Positions 18,056-26,925 of a stretch of DNA of 64,000 nt are shown here, piece by piece. The position numbers were made by a program, and so were the translations under genes. A model generated the notes under the pieces. It had not been told where the DNA came from. It worked only from the letters and a program-made list of their open reading frames with translations, and made no database searches. The DNA is from Clostridium sp. BJN0001 (GTDB taxonomy: Bacteria > Bacillota > Clostridia > Clostridiales > Clostridiaceae), in assembly GCF_022869825.1 (NCBI RefSeq), contig NZ_CP094971.1:1613501-1677500 (forward strand), given 5' to 3'. Within the stretch, counting starts at the first letter, position 1, and every line of letters begins with the position of its first letter.

Positions 18056-18094
18056 TTCTATAATGAATTAATATTCATTATAGAATTCACCTCC
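18056..18094 (-). promoter_or_regulatory. hairpin between Shine-Dalgarno and start of khpA, possible leader peptide
   Basis: Reading the minus strand, GGAGGTG (18094-18088) is followed by two bases, a perfect 13-base-pair stem with four-base loop (18085-18056), five bases and the khpA ATG. Folding would put the ribosome site about seven bases from the start. Alternatively an ATG inside the stem makes a six-codon leader (MNINSL) ending ten bases before khpA. Confidence 0.6.
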
Positions 18095-18099
18095 AAACA

Positions 18100-18345
18100 T
18101 TACTTAGTAATACCGGCGTTAGTGAAAAGTCTCTTTACAACATTAGTAGGCTGTGCTCCATTATTTAACCATTCGTTAACTTTTTCTTCGTTAACTTTAA
18201 CTTCAACTGGTGAAGTTAAAGGATTATAATATCCTATTTCTTCGATAAATTTACCATCTCTTGGGCTTCTTGAATCTGCTACAACAACTCTATAGAAAGG
18301 TGCCTTTTTAGAACCCATTCTTCTTAATCTAATTTTTACTGCCAT
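18100..18345 (-). CDS. rpsP: 30S ribosomal protein S16
   Basis: S16 is an early-binding small-subunit protein. The 81-residue product begins [26 protein letters not shown], then [15 protein letters not shown] and a C-terminal [19 protein letters not shown], all characteristic. It follows ffh by 34 bases and precedes khpA in the conserved ffh-rpsP-khpA-rimM-trmD order. It is probably transcribed from the promoter ahead of ylxM. Confidence 0.98.
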   Translation of the reverse strand: MAVKIRLRRMGSKKAPFYRVVVADSRSPRDGKFIEEIGYYNPLTSPVEVKVNEEKVNEWLNNGAQPTNVVKRLFTNAGITK

Positions 18346-18379
18346 TTAATATTCGCTCCTTTAAATTTAAATTATTATA

Positions 18380-19729
18380 TTAAAAAGGTAGTTTATTAAA
18401 CAAACCTTTTTTAGCCTGTTTCTGAAAATTTTTCATCATTTTCATGTTTTTCTTCATTGCATCATACATCTTCATGACTTTATTTACATCTTGAAGTGTT
18501 ACTCCTGAACCATCTGCAATTCTTTTCTTTCTTGATGGAGATTTTGAAATTAAAACCGGATTTCTTCTTTCTTTGATTGTCATAGATTGAACTATAACTT
18601 TTATTTTTGAAAGTTCTTTCTGACCCTTATCAAAATCATTATCACTAATTTTTAAAGAATTGGCTCCTGGAAGCATTTCCATAAGCTTATTTAAAGGTCC
18701 AAGTTTATTCATCTGTTCAACTGCTAAAAGATAATCCTCAAAGTTAAATTCAGACGATATCATTCTCTTACTTAAATTCTTTGCCTCTTCTTGATCAATA
18801 TTCTCCTGAGCCTTTTCAATTAGCGAAAGAACATCTCCCATTCCAAGAATTCTTGAAGCCATTCTATCTGGATGAAATGTTTCAAAATCATTCATTTTCT
18901 CGCCTACACCAATAAACTTTATAGGCTTTTGTGTGATTGATTTTATTGAAAGTGCAGCTCCTCCTCTTGTGTCACCATCAAGCTTTGTTAAAATAATACC
19001 TGTGACATCAAGATCATTATTAAAATTCTGAGCAACATTTACAGCATCCTGTCCTGTCATAGAATCAACAACAAGAAGAGTTTCTGAAGGTTTGACTTCT
19101 TGTTTTATGTTCTTTAATTCCTGCATAAGTTCTTCATCAATATGAAGTCTTCCTGCAGTATCTATAATTATTATATTATTACCATTATCTTTTGCGTGAT
19201 TTATTGACGCTTTTGCTATATCAACTGGATTTACCTTATCCCCCATTGAGAATACTGGTATATCAATCTGTTTTCCAACTACTTGAAGCTGTTTTATAGC
19301 AGCCGGTCTATATACATCGCAGGCAACTAAAAGTGGTTTCTTATTATCTTTTCTAAGCTTTAATGCAAGCTTACCACACATTGTTGTTTTTCCTGCACCT
19401 TGAAGTCCCACAAGCATAATAACTGTAAGTCCTGAACTATCAAACTCAAGTTTACTTTCTTTGCCACCCATAAGCTCTGTAAGTTCTTCATTTACTATTT
19501 TTATTACCTGTTGACCTGGTGTAAGGCTTTCTAATACTTTATCTCCTACACATTTTTCACTTATGCTTGAAATAAAATTTTTTACGACCTTATAATTTAC
19601 ATCTGCTTCTAAAAGTGCAAGCTTTACTTCTCTCATTGCATCTTTTATATCTTTTTCTTGAAGTTTCCCTTTTCCACGCAGTTTTTTAAAAGTCTCCTGC
19701 AACTTTTCTCCTAATCCTTCAAAAGCCAT
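18380..19729 (-). CDS. ffh: signal recognition particle protein Ffh
   Basis: Ffh binds SRP RNA and signal sequences, and delivers membrane proteins to FtsY as a GTPase. The 449-residue protein has the helical N domain and a GTPase domain with GLQGAGKTTMCGKLA near residue 107, DTAGRLH and TKLDGDTRGGAALS. The methionine-rich M domain follows, with MNKLGPLNKLMEMLPG, SGVTLQDVNKVMKMYDAM and a run MKKNMKMMKNF. It ends with the short LFNKLPF. AAGGAGGG precedes the start. It follows ylxM, its usual partner, by 15 bases. Confidence 0.98.
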   Translation of the reverse strand: MAFEGLGEKLQETFKKLRGKGKLQEKDIKDAMREVKLALLEADVNYKVVKNFISSISEKCVGDKVLESLTPGQQVIKIVNEELTELMGGKESKLEFDSSGLTVIMLVGLQGAGKTTMCGKLALKLRKDNKKPLLVACDVYRPAAIKQLQVVGKQIDIPVFSMGDKVNPVDIAKASINHAKDNGNNIIIIDTAGRLHIDEELMQELKNIKQEVKPSETLLVVDSMTGQDAVNVAQNFNNDLDVTGIILTKLDGDTRGGAALSIKSITQKPIKFIGVGEKMNDFETFHPDRMASRILGMGDVLSLIEKAQENIDQEEAKNLSKRMISSEFNFEDYLLAVEQMNKLGPLNKLMEMLPGANSLKISDNDFDKGQKELSKIKVIVQSMTIKERRNPVLISKSPSRKKRIADGSGVTLQDVNKVMKMYDAMKKNMKMMKNFQKQAKKGLFNKLPF

Positions 19730-19744
19730 TATAAATTTCCCTCC

Positions 19745-20077
19745 TTACAAATTCTCCAGTCTATCCTTATATATTTTTAAATCTGAATCTTCAATAATAG
19801 GATACTTTTCTTTGAGTTCTACTAAAAAATTCATAACATTTTCTTTTCTTTTAAAATTCTTATGAAGCAGATTTAACTTTTCCTCATAAGAAAGAAGTTG
19901 TTTATAACATCTTTTTATCAGGTCGAAAATGGCCTGACGACTGGTCTTATTAATTTCTGCTATCTCTGAAAAAGATAAATCCTCATTATAATATAAGTCC
20001 ATTGTATCTTTTTGTTTCTTTGTCAAAAGCTTCCCATAATAATCCATGAGCAAAGAAATTTCAACTCTTTCGTCCAT
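19745..20077 (-). CDS. ylxM: YlxM/p13-like SRP-associated helix-turn-helix protein
   Basis: YlxM is a small protein that stimulates the SRP GTPases in some Gram-positives and is nearly always next to ffh. The 110-residue product has a sigma-70 region-4-like helix-turn-helix, YYNEDLSFSEIAEINKTSRQAIFDLIKRC (residues about 28-56), followed by a Lys-rich helical tail. It heads the ylxM-ffh-rpsP-khpA run behind a near-perfect promoter. The helix-turn-helix points to DNA-binding ancestry, but the known role is with SRP. Confidence 0.93.
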   Translation of the reverse strand: MDERVEISLLMDYYGKLLTKKQKDTMDLYYNEDLSFSEIAEINKTSRQAIFDLIKRCYKQLLSYEEKLNLLHKNFKRKENVMNFLVELKEKYPIIEDSDLKIYKDRLENL

Positions 20078-20100
20078 TAAATCACCTTACCACATATCGA

Positions 20101-20129
20101 ATTTTAACAGATATATTTTACTCTGTCAA
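20101..20129 (-). promoter_or_regulatory. strong sigma-A promoter for ylxM-ffh-rpsP-khpA
   Basis: TTGACA (20124-20129), a 17-base spacer and TAAAAT (20101-20106) on the minus strand lie about 24 bases ahead of the ylxM start. The -35 is a perfect consensus. Confidence 0.88.
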
Positions 20130-20150
20130 GTATTTTTACTTAACACATTA

Positions 20151-21059
20151 TTAAAATAGTGCCTTCGCAAAACTTTCAGCATCAAAATCTTGAAGATCAT
20201 CAATTCCTTCACCTACACCAATATATTTTACTGGTATATTAAGACTTTGATGAATTGAAATAACAACTCCTCCTTTTGCAGTACCATCAAGCTTTGTAAG
20301 AATTATTCCATCTATCTTACACACCTTCATAAACTCTTTTGCTTGACTTATAGCATTTTGACCTGTTGTTGCATCCAAAACTAGAAGTGTTTCCTTTTCT
20401 GCATCAGGATATTCTCTTTCAATTACTCTGCTAATTTTAGATAATTCATTCATAAGATTTTTCTTATTATGAAGTCTTCCTGCTGTATCGCAAATAAGAT
20501 AATCTGCATTTCTTGCCTTTGCAGCTGATACAGCATCATAAACTACAGCTGCAGGATCAGATCCTTCCTCATGTTTTATTAGATCTGTATTAGATCTTTT
20601 AGCCCATACCTCAAGCTGATCTATTGCCGCTGCTCTAAATGTATCTGCCGCTGCAAGAATTACTTTCTTACCTTCTTCTTTATATTTATTTGAAAGCTTA
20701 CCTATTGAAGTAGTCTTTCCTGCTCCATTTACTCCAACTACAAGTATAACTTTTTTATTATCTGTTTTTAAAGTGCCTGAATCTATTGTCATCATATCTG
20801 TTATTATTTTCTTTAATTCAGGTTTTACCATACTTACATCATTTATTTTTTCTTTTCTTATTCTTTCTTTAAGTTTATCAATTATTTCTACTGTGGTATC
20901 CATTCCAATATCTGAAGTTATAAGTATCTCTTCAAGCTCATCGTATAAATCATCATCTATTGCTATTGCAATATTAAGAGCTTGATTTATTTTATCAGTA
21001 AAATTATCTCTTGTTTTTGTTAGTCCATTCTTTAATTTATCAAATAAATTCTTAAACAT
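20151..21059 (-). CDS. ftsY: signal recognition particle receptor FtsY
   Basis: FtsY is the membrane-docking GTPase that pairs with Ffh. The 302-residue protein is essentially the NG domain with only a short N-terminal basic segment, lacking the long acidic A domain of enterobacteria, as usual in Firmicutes. Motifs are GVNGAGKTTSIGKL near residue 110, AADTFRAAAIDQLEVW, CDTAGRLHNKKNLM, TKLDGTAKGG and GVGEGIDDLQDF. It follows smc by 15 bases, and smc-ftsY is a conserved pair. Confidence 0.98.
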   Translation of the reverse strand: MFKNLFDKLKNGLTKTRDNFTDKINQALNIAIAIDDDLYDELEEILITSDIGMDTTVEIIDKLKERIRKEKINDVSMVKPELKKIITDMMTIDSGTLKTDNKKVILVVGVNGAGKTTSIGKLSNKYKEEGKKVILAAADTFRAAAIDQLEVWAKRSNTDLIKHEEGSDPAAVVYDAVSAAKARNADYLICDTAGRLHNKKNLMNELSKISRVIEREYPDAEKETLLVLDATTGQNAISQAKEFMKVCKIDGIILTKLDGTAKGGVVISIHQSLNIPVKYIGVGEGIDDLQDFDAESFAKALF

Positions 21060-21074
21060 ATTTATCCTCCATAA

Positions 21075-24000
21075 TTAATATTTTGATATATCCACAGAGA
21101 CAACTTTTGATATTCCTTTTTCCTGCATAGTTACTCCGTAAATTATATCTCCTGCTTCCATTGTACCTTTTCTATGTGTTATAACTATAAACTGAGTGTT
21201 TTCTGAAAATTTCTTTAAAAATTCCGCATATTTATAGACATTTGCATCATCAAGTGCGGCCTCAATTTCATCTAATATGCAAAAAGGTGTTGGTTTCATT
21301 TTCAAAATTGCAAATACAAGTGCAATAGCCGATAAAACTTTTTCCCCTCCAGACATTAAATTTATGTTCTGAAGTTTTTTGCCTGGCGGCTCAACATTTA
21401 TATTTATATCACATGAAAGTTCATCGCCCTGCCCTAAAATAAGTTCAGCGCTTCCACCTTTAAAAAGTTCTATAAATGTTTCATTAAAGTTTCTATTTAA
21501 TATTTTAAAATTAGCCTTAAACATTTTTTTCATAGTTGATGTCATTTCATCAATAACTTTAATAAGTTCCATTTTTGCTTTCAAAAGATCATCTGATTGA
21601 TTTTTCATAAATTCATATTTTTCTTTTATTTCATCATATTCTGATATAGAAGAAAGATTAACAGTGCCTAACTTATTTATCTTAATCTTTAATGAAGAAA
21701 TCTCACTTTCTATTTTGCTCTCGTCTGTTATATTTTCTGCTATATCAGATGCTTCCTTAAATGTGAGCTTAAGATCTTCATTAAGTTTCTTATATATATG
21801 TTCTTTTTCTGTTTCTTTCTTAGCTTTTATTATTTCATTTTTATTTATAATTTCAGAAAGTTTATCAGACTTATAACTTATTTCTGACATCTGTTCATCT
21901 TTCTCTTGGAATTCTTCTTTAAGCTTTGCTTTCTTTATCTCATTTTCTCTAAATAAATCATCATATTTTTCAATTTCTTTATCTGCATTTTCAATGAATA
22001 TTTCACTTTCTTTTATGAGTTTATTAATATTTTCAATCTCATTTTTACTAAAGTTAAGTTCATCTGATGATTTTTCTAAATTTATATAAAGCTCAGTTAA
22101 ATCATTTTCTGTTCTTATGATTCCATTATTCTTTGACTGTAATAACTCATCTGTTTTAGCTTTTTCTATTCTAAGATCAGTTATTTTATTCTCATTTTCT
22201 TTTATATCTTTTTCCTTATTTTCAATTTGCTCATTTACCAAATTAACTTCATCTAAGTTCGTAATATTTTCAGATTCAAGATCTTTAATTATTTCATTTT
22301 TCTTTTTAAGTTCAGATTCAAACTCTTCTTTTTTATTACGTACTTTTTTTATGTCAAATAGTAATTTATTTAAATTTTCTTTAAGCTTTTCATTGTAATT
22401 TTTTATTCCCTGCATTTCAGATTGTTTTTTTGTAAATTTTATGCTTATTTTATGAATTTCATCTCTTATATCTAAAATACAATCATCCTGATCTTTAATC
22501 TCAATCTGCTTATTTTTAATTTCTTCACTTATTTCAGATACTTTGTCTTTTAAATTTACAATATTTTTATCAAGTTCTTCTATTTCTCTTTTTCGTCCTA
22601 AAACATTTAATTTCTGTCCTCTTATACTTCCTCCTGTTAACGCTCCTCCTCTTCTTATTACCTCTCCATCTAATGTAACCATATTAAATCTATAGCCACA
22701 CATTTTTGCAATTTTGAGTGCTGAATCCATATCACGTATAACAAGAGTTTTTCCCAAAATATAATCCATTATATTTCTATATTTAGGATCAAATGATATT
22801 ATGTCACTTGCAATTCCTATATAGCCATCTTGAATTTTTATATTATCATTAACAGAAATTTTATAACTTTTTATTGTGTTTATTGGTAAAAACGTTGCTC
22901 TTCCAAGACGATTTCTTTTTAAATATTCTATAAGTACTTTTGCTGTGTTTTCATTATCAGTAACAATGTTTGACATAGACTGGCCAAGTGCTATTTCAAT
23001 AGCAGTTTCATATTTTTCATCTGCTTTAAATATAGATCCTACAAGATTTATACTTTTTCTATCTACTATATGTTTTCTATCAACAGCTTCCATAAGACTT
23101 TTTGCTGATCTTGCATATCCCTCATAATGCTTTTCTAAATTAATTAAAATATCTTTATTTGTTTTTGATTTTGTAAGATCATCTGATATTTTTCTAAAAG
23201 TTTTTTCGATATTTATAAGGTTAGCCTTAGATTCAGAAATTTCTTTTTTCTTTTGATTCATTAATTTCTGATTTTCATTAATATTTTTATCCATTTCTTC
23301 ACTTAAAGTAGCAAGCTCATTATAAGTTCCTCTATTAATAGAAATATTATTTTTTACAGATTCTATTGATGATGATAATTCAGAAATTTTTTCTTCATTT
23401 ACTTTTATGCTATTTTCTATAAAAAGTATACCATTTTTTATATCTGAATTTTTCTTTATAAAGTCAAACTGATTACTTTTTAATAAATCTAATTTTTGCT
23501 TTAATTTTTCATATTCTTTTTCTTTAATGTCTTTTTTATCTTTAACGCTTTTAATTTTTTCATCAACTAAAAACTGATTTTTCTTTATTTCATTTAAAGC
23601 TTCATTTAATTTTTCTTTCTGCTTTAAAAGTTCTTCTTTCTTTAATTTATAATTTTCCTGTTCATTTTCATTTTTTATTATTTTCTCATTACTATTTTTT
23701 ATTCTTTCATTATAAATTTCAATATTATTTTTTGATTCAGTAATCTTATCTCTTAGATTATAATATTTCTCTTTTTTATCTATATTATTTTTTTCAAGTT
23801 CATTTGTTTTCTCTTCTAATTCCTTAAGATACTGTTTTTTATTTAAATATACTTCTTTTAATTTAGAAGATTCTAAATACTTTTCTTGAAGTTTATCATC
23901 AAATGATTTAATTTCATTTTCCATGATACTAATCTTATGAACAGTAATTGATATTTCCCTATTTTTAAGTTCATTTGAAAGTTCATTAAATTTTAGTGCT

Positions 24001-24632
24001 TTTTCTTTTTCTATCCTTAATGGCTCAAGTCTTTCTTCATATGTTGACATTATATCATTTATTCTAATAATATTTTCGTCAGTATTTGAAAGCTTTTTTT
24101 CTGCTTCTTCTTTTCTATTTTTATATTTTACTATACCTGCAGCTTCTTCTAAAAGTGCTCTCTTATCCTCTTTTTTTCCACTTAAAATTGCTTCTATCTT
24201 TCCCTGACCTATAAGAGAATAACCTTCTTTACCTATACCAGTATCTAAAAACAAATCAGTAACATCTTTAAGTCTACATTTTAGATTATTAATCAAGTAT
24301 TCCGATTCGCCTGATCTATATATTCTTCTTGATACAGTAACTTCATTATATTCAGTATCTAATTTTCCATCACTATTATCAAGTGTTAAAGATACTTGAG
24401 CAAGTCCAACTGGTTTTCTAAACTGAGTTCCAGAGAAGATCACATCTTCCATCTTCCCCCCTCTTAAAACCTTTACGCTCTGCTCTCCAAGCACCCATCT
24501 TACCGCATCTGAAATATTACTTTTTCCACTTCCATTAGGTCCTACAACTGCTGTAACACCTTTTTTAAACTTTAATTCAGTTTTATCAGCAAACGATTTA
24601 AAGCCTCTTATTTCCAAGGATTTTAAAAACAA
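21075..24632 (-). CDS. smc: chromosome partition protein Smc
   Basis: Smc dimers with ScpA and ScpB extrude DNA loops and keep sister chromosomes apart. The protein of about 1,185 residues has the Walker A GPNGSGKSN near residue 32, a long coiled coil and a hinge at roughly 510-660 (GYIGIASDII; RRGGALTGGSIRG). A second coil follows, then the C-terminal head with LMSGGEKVLSAIAL and CILDEIEAALDDANV. I chose the TTG at 24630-24632, which gives MFLKSLEIRGFKSFADKTEL as in relatives. A GTG at 24639-24641 overlaps the AAGGAG ribosome site. It lies 16 bases after a 31-codon membrane peptide gene that shares its promoter. Confidence 0.97.
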   Translation of the reverse strand: MFLKSLEIRGFKSFADKTELKFKKGVTAVVGPNGSGKSNISDAVRWVLGEQSVKVLRGGKMEDVIFSGTQFRKPVGLAQVSLTLDNSDGKLDTEYNEVTVSRRIYRSGESEYLINNLKCRLKDVTDLFLDTGIGKEGYSLIGQGKIEAILSGKKEDKRALLEEAAGIVKYKNRKEEAEKKLSNTDENIIRINDIMSTYEERLEPLRIEKEKALKFNELSNELKNREISITVHKISIMENEIKSFDDKLQEKYLESSKLKEVYLNKKQYLKELEEKTNELEKNNIDKKEKYYNLRDKITESKNNIEIYNERIKNSNEKIIKNENEQENYKLKKEELLKQKEKLNEALNEIKKNQFLVDEKIKSVKDKKDIKEKEYEKLKQKLDLLKSNQFDFIKKNSDIKNGILFIENSIKVNEEKISELSSSIESVKNNISINRGTYNELATLSEEMDKNINENQKLMNQKKKEISESKANLINIEKTFRKISDDLTKSKTNKDILINLEKHYEGYARSAKSLMEAVDRKHIVDRKSINLVGSIFKADEKYETAIEIALGQSMSNIVTDNENTAKVLIEYLKRNRLGRATFLPINTIKSYKISVNDNIKIQDGYIGIASDIISFDPKYRNIMDYILGKTLVIRDMDSALKIAKMCGYRFNMVTLDGEVIRRGGALTGGSIRGQKLNVLGRKREIEELDKNIVNLKDKVSEISEEIKNKQIEIKDQDDCILDIRDEIHKISIKFTKKQSEMQGIKNYNEKLKENLNKLLFDIKKVRNKKEEFESELKKKNEIIKDLESENITNLDEVNLVNEQIENKEKDIKENENKITDLRIEKAKTDELLQSKNNGIIRTENDLTELYINLEKSSDELNFSKNEIENINKLIKESEIFIENADKEIEKYDDLFRENEIKKAKLKEEFQEKDEQMSEISYKSDKLSEIINKNEIIKAKKETEKEHIYKKLNEDLKLTFKEASDIAENITDESKIESEISSLKIKINKLGTVNLSSISEYDEIKEKYEFMKNQSDDLLKAKMELIKVIDEMTSTMKKMFKANFKILNRNFNETFIELFKGGSAELILGQGDELSCDININVEPPGKKLQNINLMSGGEKVLSAIALVFAILKMKPTPFCILDEIEAALDDANVYKYAEFLKKFSENTQFIVITHRKGTMEAGDIIYGVTMQEKGISKVVSVDISKY

Positions 24633-24648
24633 TTCCTTCACTCCTTAC

Positions 24649-24744
24649 TTAAAATATTAATGATGGAAGAAATCCTATAACAAAAATAATAACCATAAAA
24701 ATCGCCAATGCTACTGTCATATTAGTTCTTGTCTTCTTTTTCAT
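24649..24744 (-). CDS. 31-residue single-span membrane peptide, unknown function
   Basis: This reading frame encodes a basic start, MKKKTRTNMTVA, then one hydrophobic span (LAIFMVIIFVIGFL) and a short PSLIF end. AAGGAGTG stands at normal spacing before its ATG. A near-consensus promoter with a very short leader lies directly upstream. Its stop is 16 bases before smc, whose ribosome site directly follows the stop, so the two are likely co-transcribed and coupled. I do not recognise a family. The layout argues that it is translated; it may act as a membrane peptide or simply as a leader for smc. Confidence 0.7.
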   Translation of the reverse strand: MKKKTRTNMTVALAIFMVIIFVIGFLPSLIF

Positions 24745-24768
24745 AAAATAACACTCCTTAATATACAT

Positions 24769-24797
24769 ATTTTATAGTAAAGTAGAATAAATATCAA
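24769..24797 (-). promoter_or_regulatory. sigma-A promoter for the small peptide gene and smc
   Basis: TTGATA (24792-24797), a 17-base spacer and TAAAAT (24769-24774) on the minus strand would start RNA about 18 bases before the peptide ATG. Confidence 0.8.
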
Positions 24798-24841
24798 TAA
24801 TTCTTATTATATAATATTAGCGAGAGAAACTATATCCCCCG

Positions 24842-25873
24842 CTAATAATTTATTATACCTGTTTTTAAATTTTCAAAAATTACTTTTATACTACCTTTTA
24901 AAATATTGCTGTCTTGAACTACATTAATATTTTTAAATTTCTGTTTTACATCTAAAAAATATTTTTTCTTATCAGCATAAAGCTTGCTTATATCTTTAGG
25001 ATTAATAATAATCTTTATTATATTTTCATTCTCTCCTATTTCAAGAATTTTATCTTTTATAATTGAACTAAGTACGAGTTCTCTAAACGCTGGATGAAAC
25101 GGTCCTGCAACAACATCAGCATTTGAATTTATATTTTCTGTAGGTTGAAGTCCTATTCTTATTACATTTATATCATTTTGCACATATATTTTATACATCT
25201 CTTTAGCTATAAACACAGCTTGATCTAATGAATAAGGTGAATATTTCTTTTGTAAATACATCTTTTCCATAGGAGTATTCTTTACAACAAGTGCAGGATA
25301 TATCCTAACTATATCAGGCTTCATAATAACTGATTTATTAACTGTCATTATGTCTTTTTCAAATGTATCACATGGAAGTCCCGGCATAATTTGATGCCCT
25401 AATATAAAGCCATATTTTTTTATAAGAGCAGATGCTTCTTCAACTTGTTCTTTTGTATGACCTCTACCGGCTTTTAATAATATATTATTATCAAGTGACT
25501 GAACTCCAAGTTCTATAATATCTACACCATATTCTTTTAGATATGTAAGTATATGATCATTTATATAATCTGGTCTTGTAGAAAGCCTTATATTATCTAT
25601 AAGCTTTCTATCTTTATATGATTTTGCAACTTCTAAAAGTTCTCTTTGCTTTTTTTCTTCAATTCCTGTAAATGTACCTCCAAAGAAAGAAACTTCAACT
25701 GTAGCACTTTTACTCGGAATTGTTCTTAAATACTCATCTATTACATTTTGAGTTTTAGATGCTGTAACAATATCATCTGTTCCTGTTATTGTATTTTGAT
25801 CACAAAAAACACATTTATGAGGGCATCCTTGCATAGGCACAAATATAGGAATTATATAATAATTTTTGCTCAT
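24842..25873 (-). CDS. radical SAM protein, Elp3-like, next to rnc
   Basis: The 343-residue protein has the radical S-adenosylmethionine cluster motif near residue 16 in MQGCPHKCVFCDQNTITG (CxxxCxxC). This is followed by VEVSFFGGTFTGI, IRLSTRPDYI, IELGVQSLDNNIL and GHQIMPGLPCDT, the pattern of the Elp3-like radical SAM branch. It lacks the acetyltransferase domain of Elp3 itself. Members next to rnc are common in clostridia, with no settled substrate; tRNA modification is a guess. It starts immediately after the rnc stop with no gap. A GC-rich hairpin (TTAGCG to CGCTAA) overlaps its stop codon. Confidence 0.85.
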   Translation of the reverse strand: MSKNYYIIPIFVPMQGCPHKCVFCDQNTITGTDDIVTASKTQNVIDEYLRTIPSKSATVEVSFFGGTFTGIEEKKQRELLEVAKSYKDRKLIDNIRLSTRPDYINDHILTYLKEYGVDIIELGVQSLDNNILLKAGRGHTKEQVEEASALIKKYGFILGHQIMPGLPCDTFEKDIMTVNKSVIMKPDIVRIYPALVVKNTPMEKMYLQKKYSPYSLDQAVFIAKEMYKIYVQNDINVIRIGLQPTENINSNADVVAGPFHPAFRELVLSSIIKDKILEIGENENIIKIIINPKDISKLYADKKKYFLDVKQKFKNINVVQDSNILKGSIKVIFENLKTGIINY

Positions 25874-26566
25874 TTATTTTTCCTCAAACTTTTTTAATGC
25901 TAATTTAGCTGCATTTTGTTCAGACTCTTTTTTACTATATCCGCTTCCATCACTTATAGCCTTTCCATCAATGCTTACCTGCGTATAAAATTTTCTTCTA
26001 TGAGGTGGTCCTTCAAATCTTGTCACAGTATATTCTATAGAAGCCTCACCTTTTTTCTGGATGAGCTCCTGAAGTTTTGTCTTGAAATCTAAAATTATTT
26101 CATTATTAACTGCTTTTTTAACTATTTCCTTAAAATGAAGAAGAATAAAGTCAAAAGCAAATGCCATTCCTTTATCAAGATATACAGCTGCAATAACAGC
26201 TTCCATTGCATCAGCTTGGATAGATACTCTTTCTCTTCCTCCAGTTAATTCTTCACCTTTACTCATTCTTATATATTGACCAAGACTAAGTTTTTTCGCT
26301 ATTTCATATAATGAATTCTCACATACTATGAGACTTCTTAATTTAGTAAGTTCTCCTTCACTCTTTTCCTTGAAGTTATTGAACAAATATTCTGTAATAC
26401 ATAACTGTAAAACTGCATCTCCTAGGAATTCTAATCTCTCATTATATTTTGCATCTTGAAACTGATTTCCAAAAGAACTATGAGTTAAAGCAGTTTTTAT
26501 AAGTGTATTATTATTAAACTTAACCCCTAGATTTCTTTCTATCTCATTAATTGTAAATTTATCCAT
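25874..26566 (-). CDS. rnc: ribonuclease III
   Basis: RNase III cuts double-stranded RNA, including rRNA precursors. The 230-residue protein has the catalytic signature NERLEFLGDAVLQLC near residue 37 with the metal-binding Glu and Asp, and a second acidic pair in DAMEAVIAAVYLD. A C-terminal double-stranded RNA-binding domain follows (KLQELIQKKG; GSGYSKKESEQNAAKLAL). The ATG at 26564-26566 has GAAGGAG seven bases upstream; a TTG start to 26581 would overlap that site. A long hairpin ends one base before the ribosome site, suggesting self-cleavage control. It follows acpP, as in many bacteria. Confidence 0.98.
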   Translation of the reverse strand: MDKFTINEIERNLGVKFNNNTLIKTALTHSSFGNQFQDAKYNERLEFLGDAVLQLCITEYLFNNFKEKSEGELTKLRSLIVCENSLYEIAKKLSLGQYIRMSKGEELTGGRERVSIQADAMEAVIAAVYLDKGMAFAFDFILLHFKEIVKKAVNNEIILDFKTKLQELIQKKGEASIEYTVTRFEGPPHRRKFYTQVSIDGKAISDGSGYSKKESEQNAAKLALKKFEEK

Positions 26567-26580
26567 AACAAACTCCTTCA

Positions 26581-26631
26581 AGTTTATTCTTCAATCTGCT
26601 CATAAAAAAGCAACAGATTCAAGAATAAACT
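26581..26631 (-). promoter_or_regulatory. long hairpin in the rnc leader, candidate RNase III self-target
   Basis: An 11-base-pair stem (AGTTTATTCTT), one mismatch and six more pairs (AATCTG) close a loop of about 15 bases. The stem's foot is adjacent to the rnc ribosome site. There is no T run after it, so it is not an ordinary terminator; a separate terminator for acpP lies just upstream. Confidence 0.6.
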
Positions 26632-26635
26632 AGTA

Positions 26636-26662
26636 AAATTAAATCCCGCAATATGCGGGATT
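26636..26662 (-). terminator. terminator after acpP
   Basis: A perfect eight-base-pair GC-rich stem (AATCCCGC, 26642-26649, with GCGGGATT) is followed on the minus strand by TAATTTTA. It overlaps the start of the acpP-rnc gap; the T run is imperfect, so some read-through into rnc is likely. Confidence 0.75.
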
Positions 26663-26665
26663 ATC

Positions 26666-26896
26666 TTATTCTTCGTGATGTGCTTTAACGTAGTTAACTA
26701 CATCTCCAACTGTTTTGAACTTTTCAACATCTTCATCTGGTATTTCCATATCAAGTTCATCTTCTAAAGCCATTATAAGTTCAACAATATCTAATGAATC
26801 AGCATTAAGGTCTTCTATAAAATTAGCATCCATTTTAACGCTTTCTGCATCGATACTTAACTTATCTGCTATAATTTCTTGGATTTTTTCAAACAT
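26666..26896 (-). CDS. acpP: acyl carrier protein
   Basis: ACP carries growing fatty acids on a phosphopantetheine arm. The 76-residue acidic protein has the attachment site [18 protein letters not shown], with the modified serine at residue 34. The ATG at 26894-26896 has GGGAGGTG six bases upstream; a GTG at 26903-26905 overlaps that site. It lies between plsX and rnc, with its own promoter and a terminator, consistent with a short, highly expressed message. Confidence 0.98.
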   Translation of the reverse strand: MFEKIQEIIADKLSIDAESVKMDANFIEDLNADSLDIVELIMALEDELDMEIPDEDVEKFKTVGDVVNYVKAHHEE

Positions 26897-26925
26897 CTGT
26901 TTCACCTCCCAAGTTCTACATTTAG

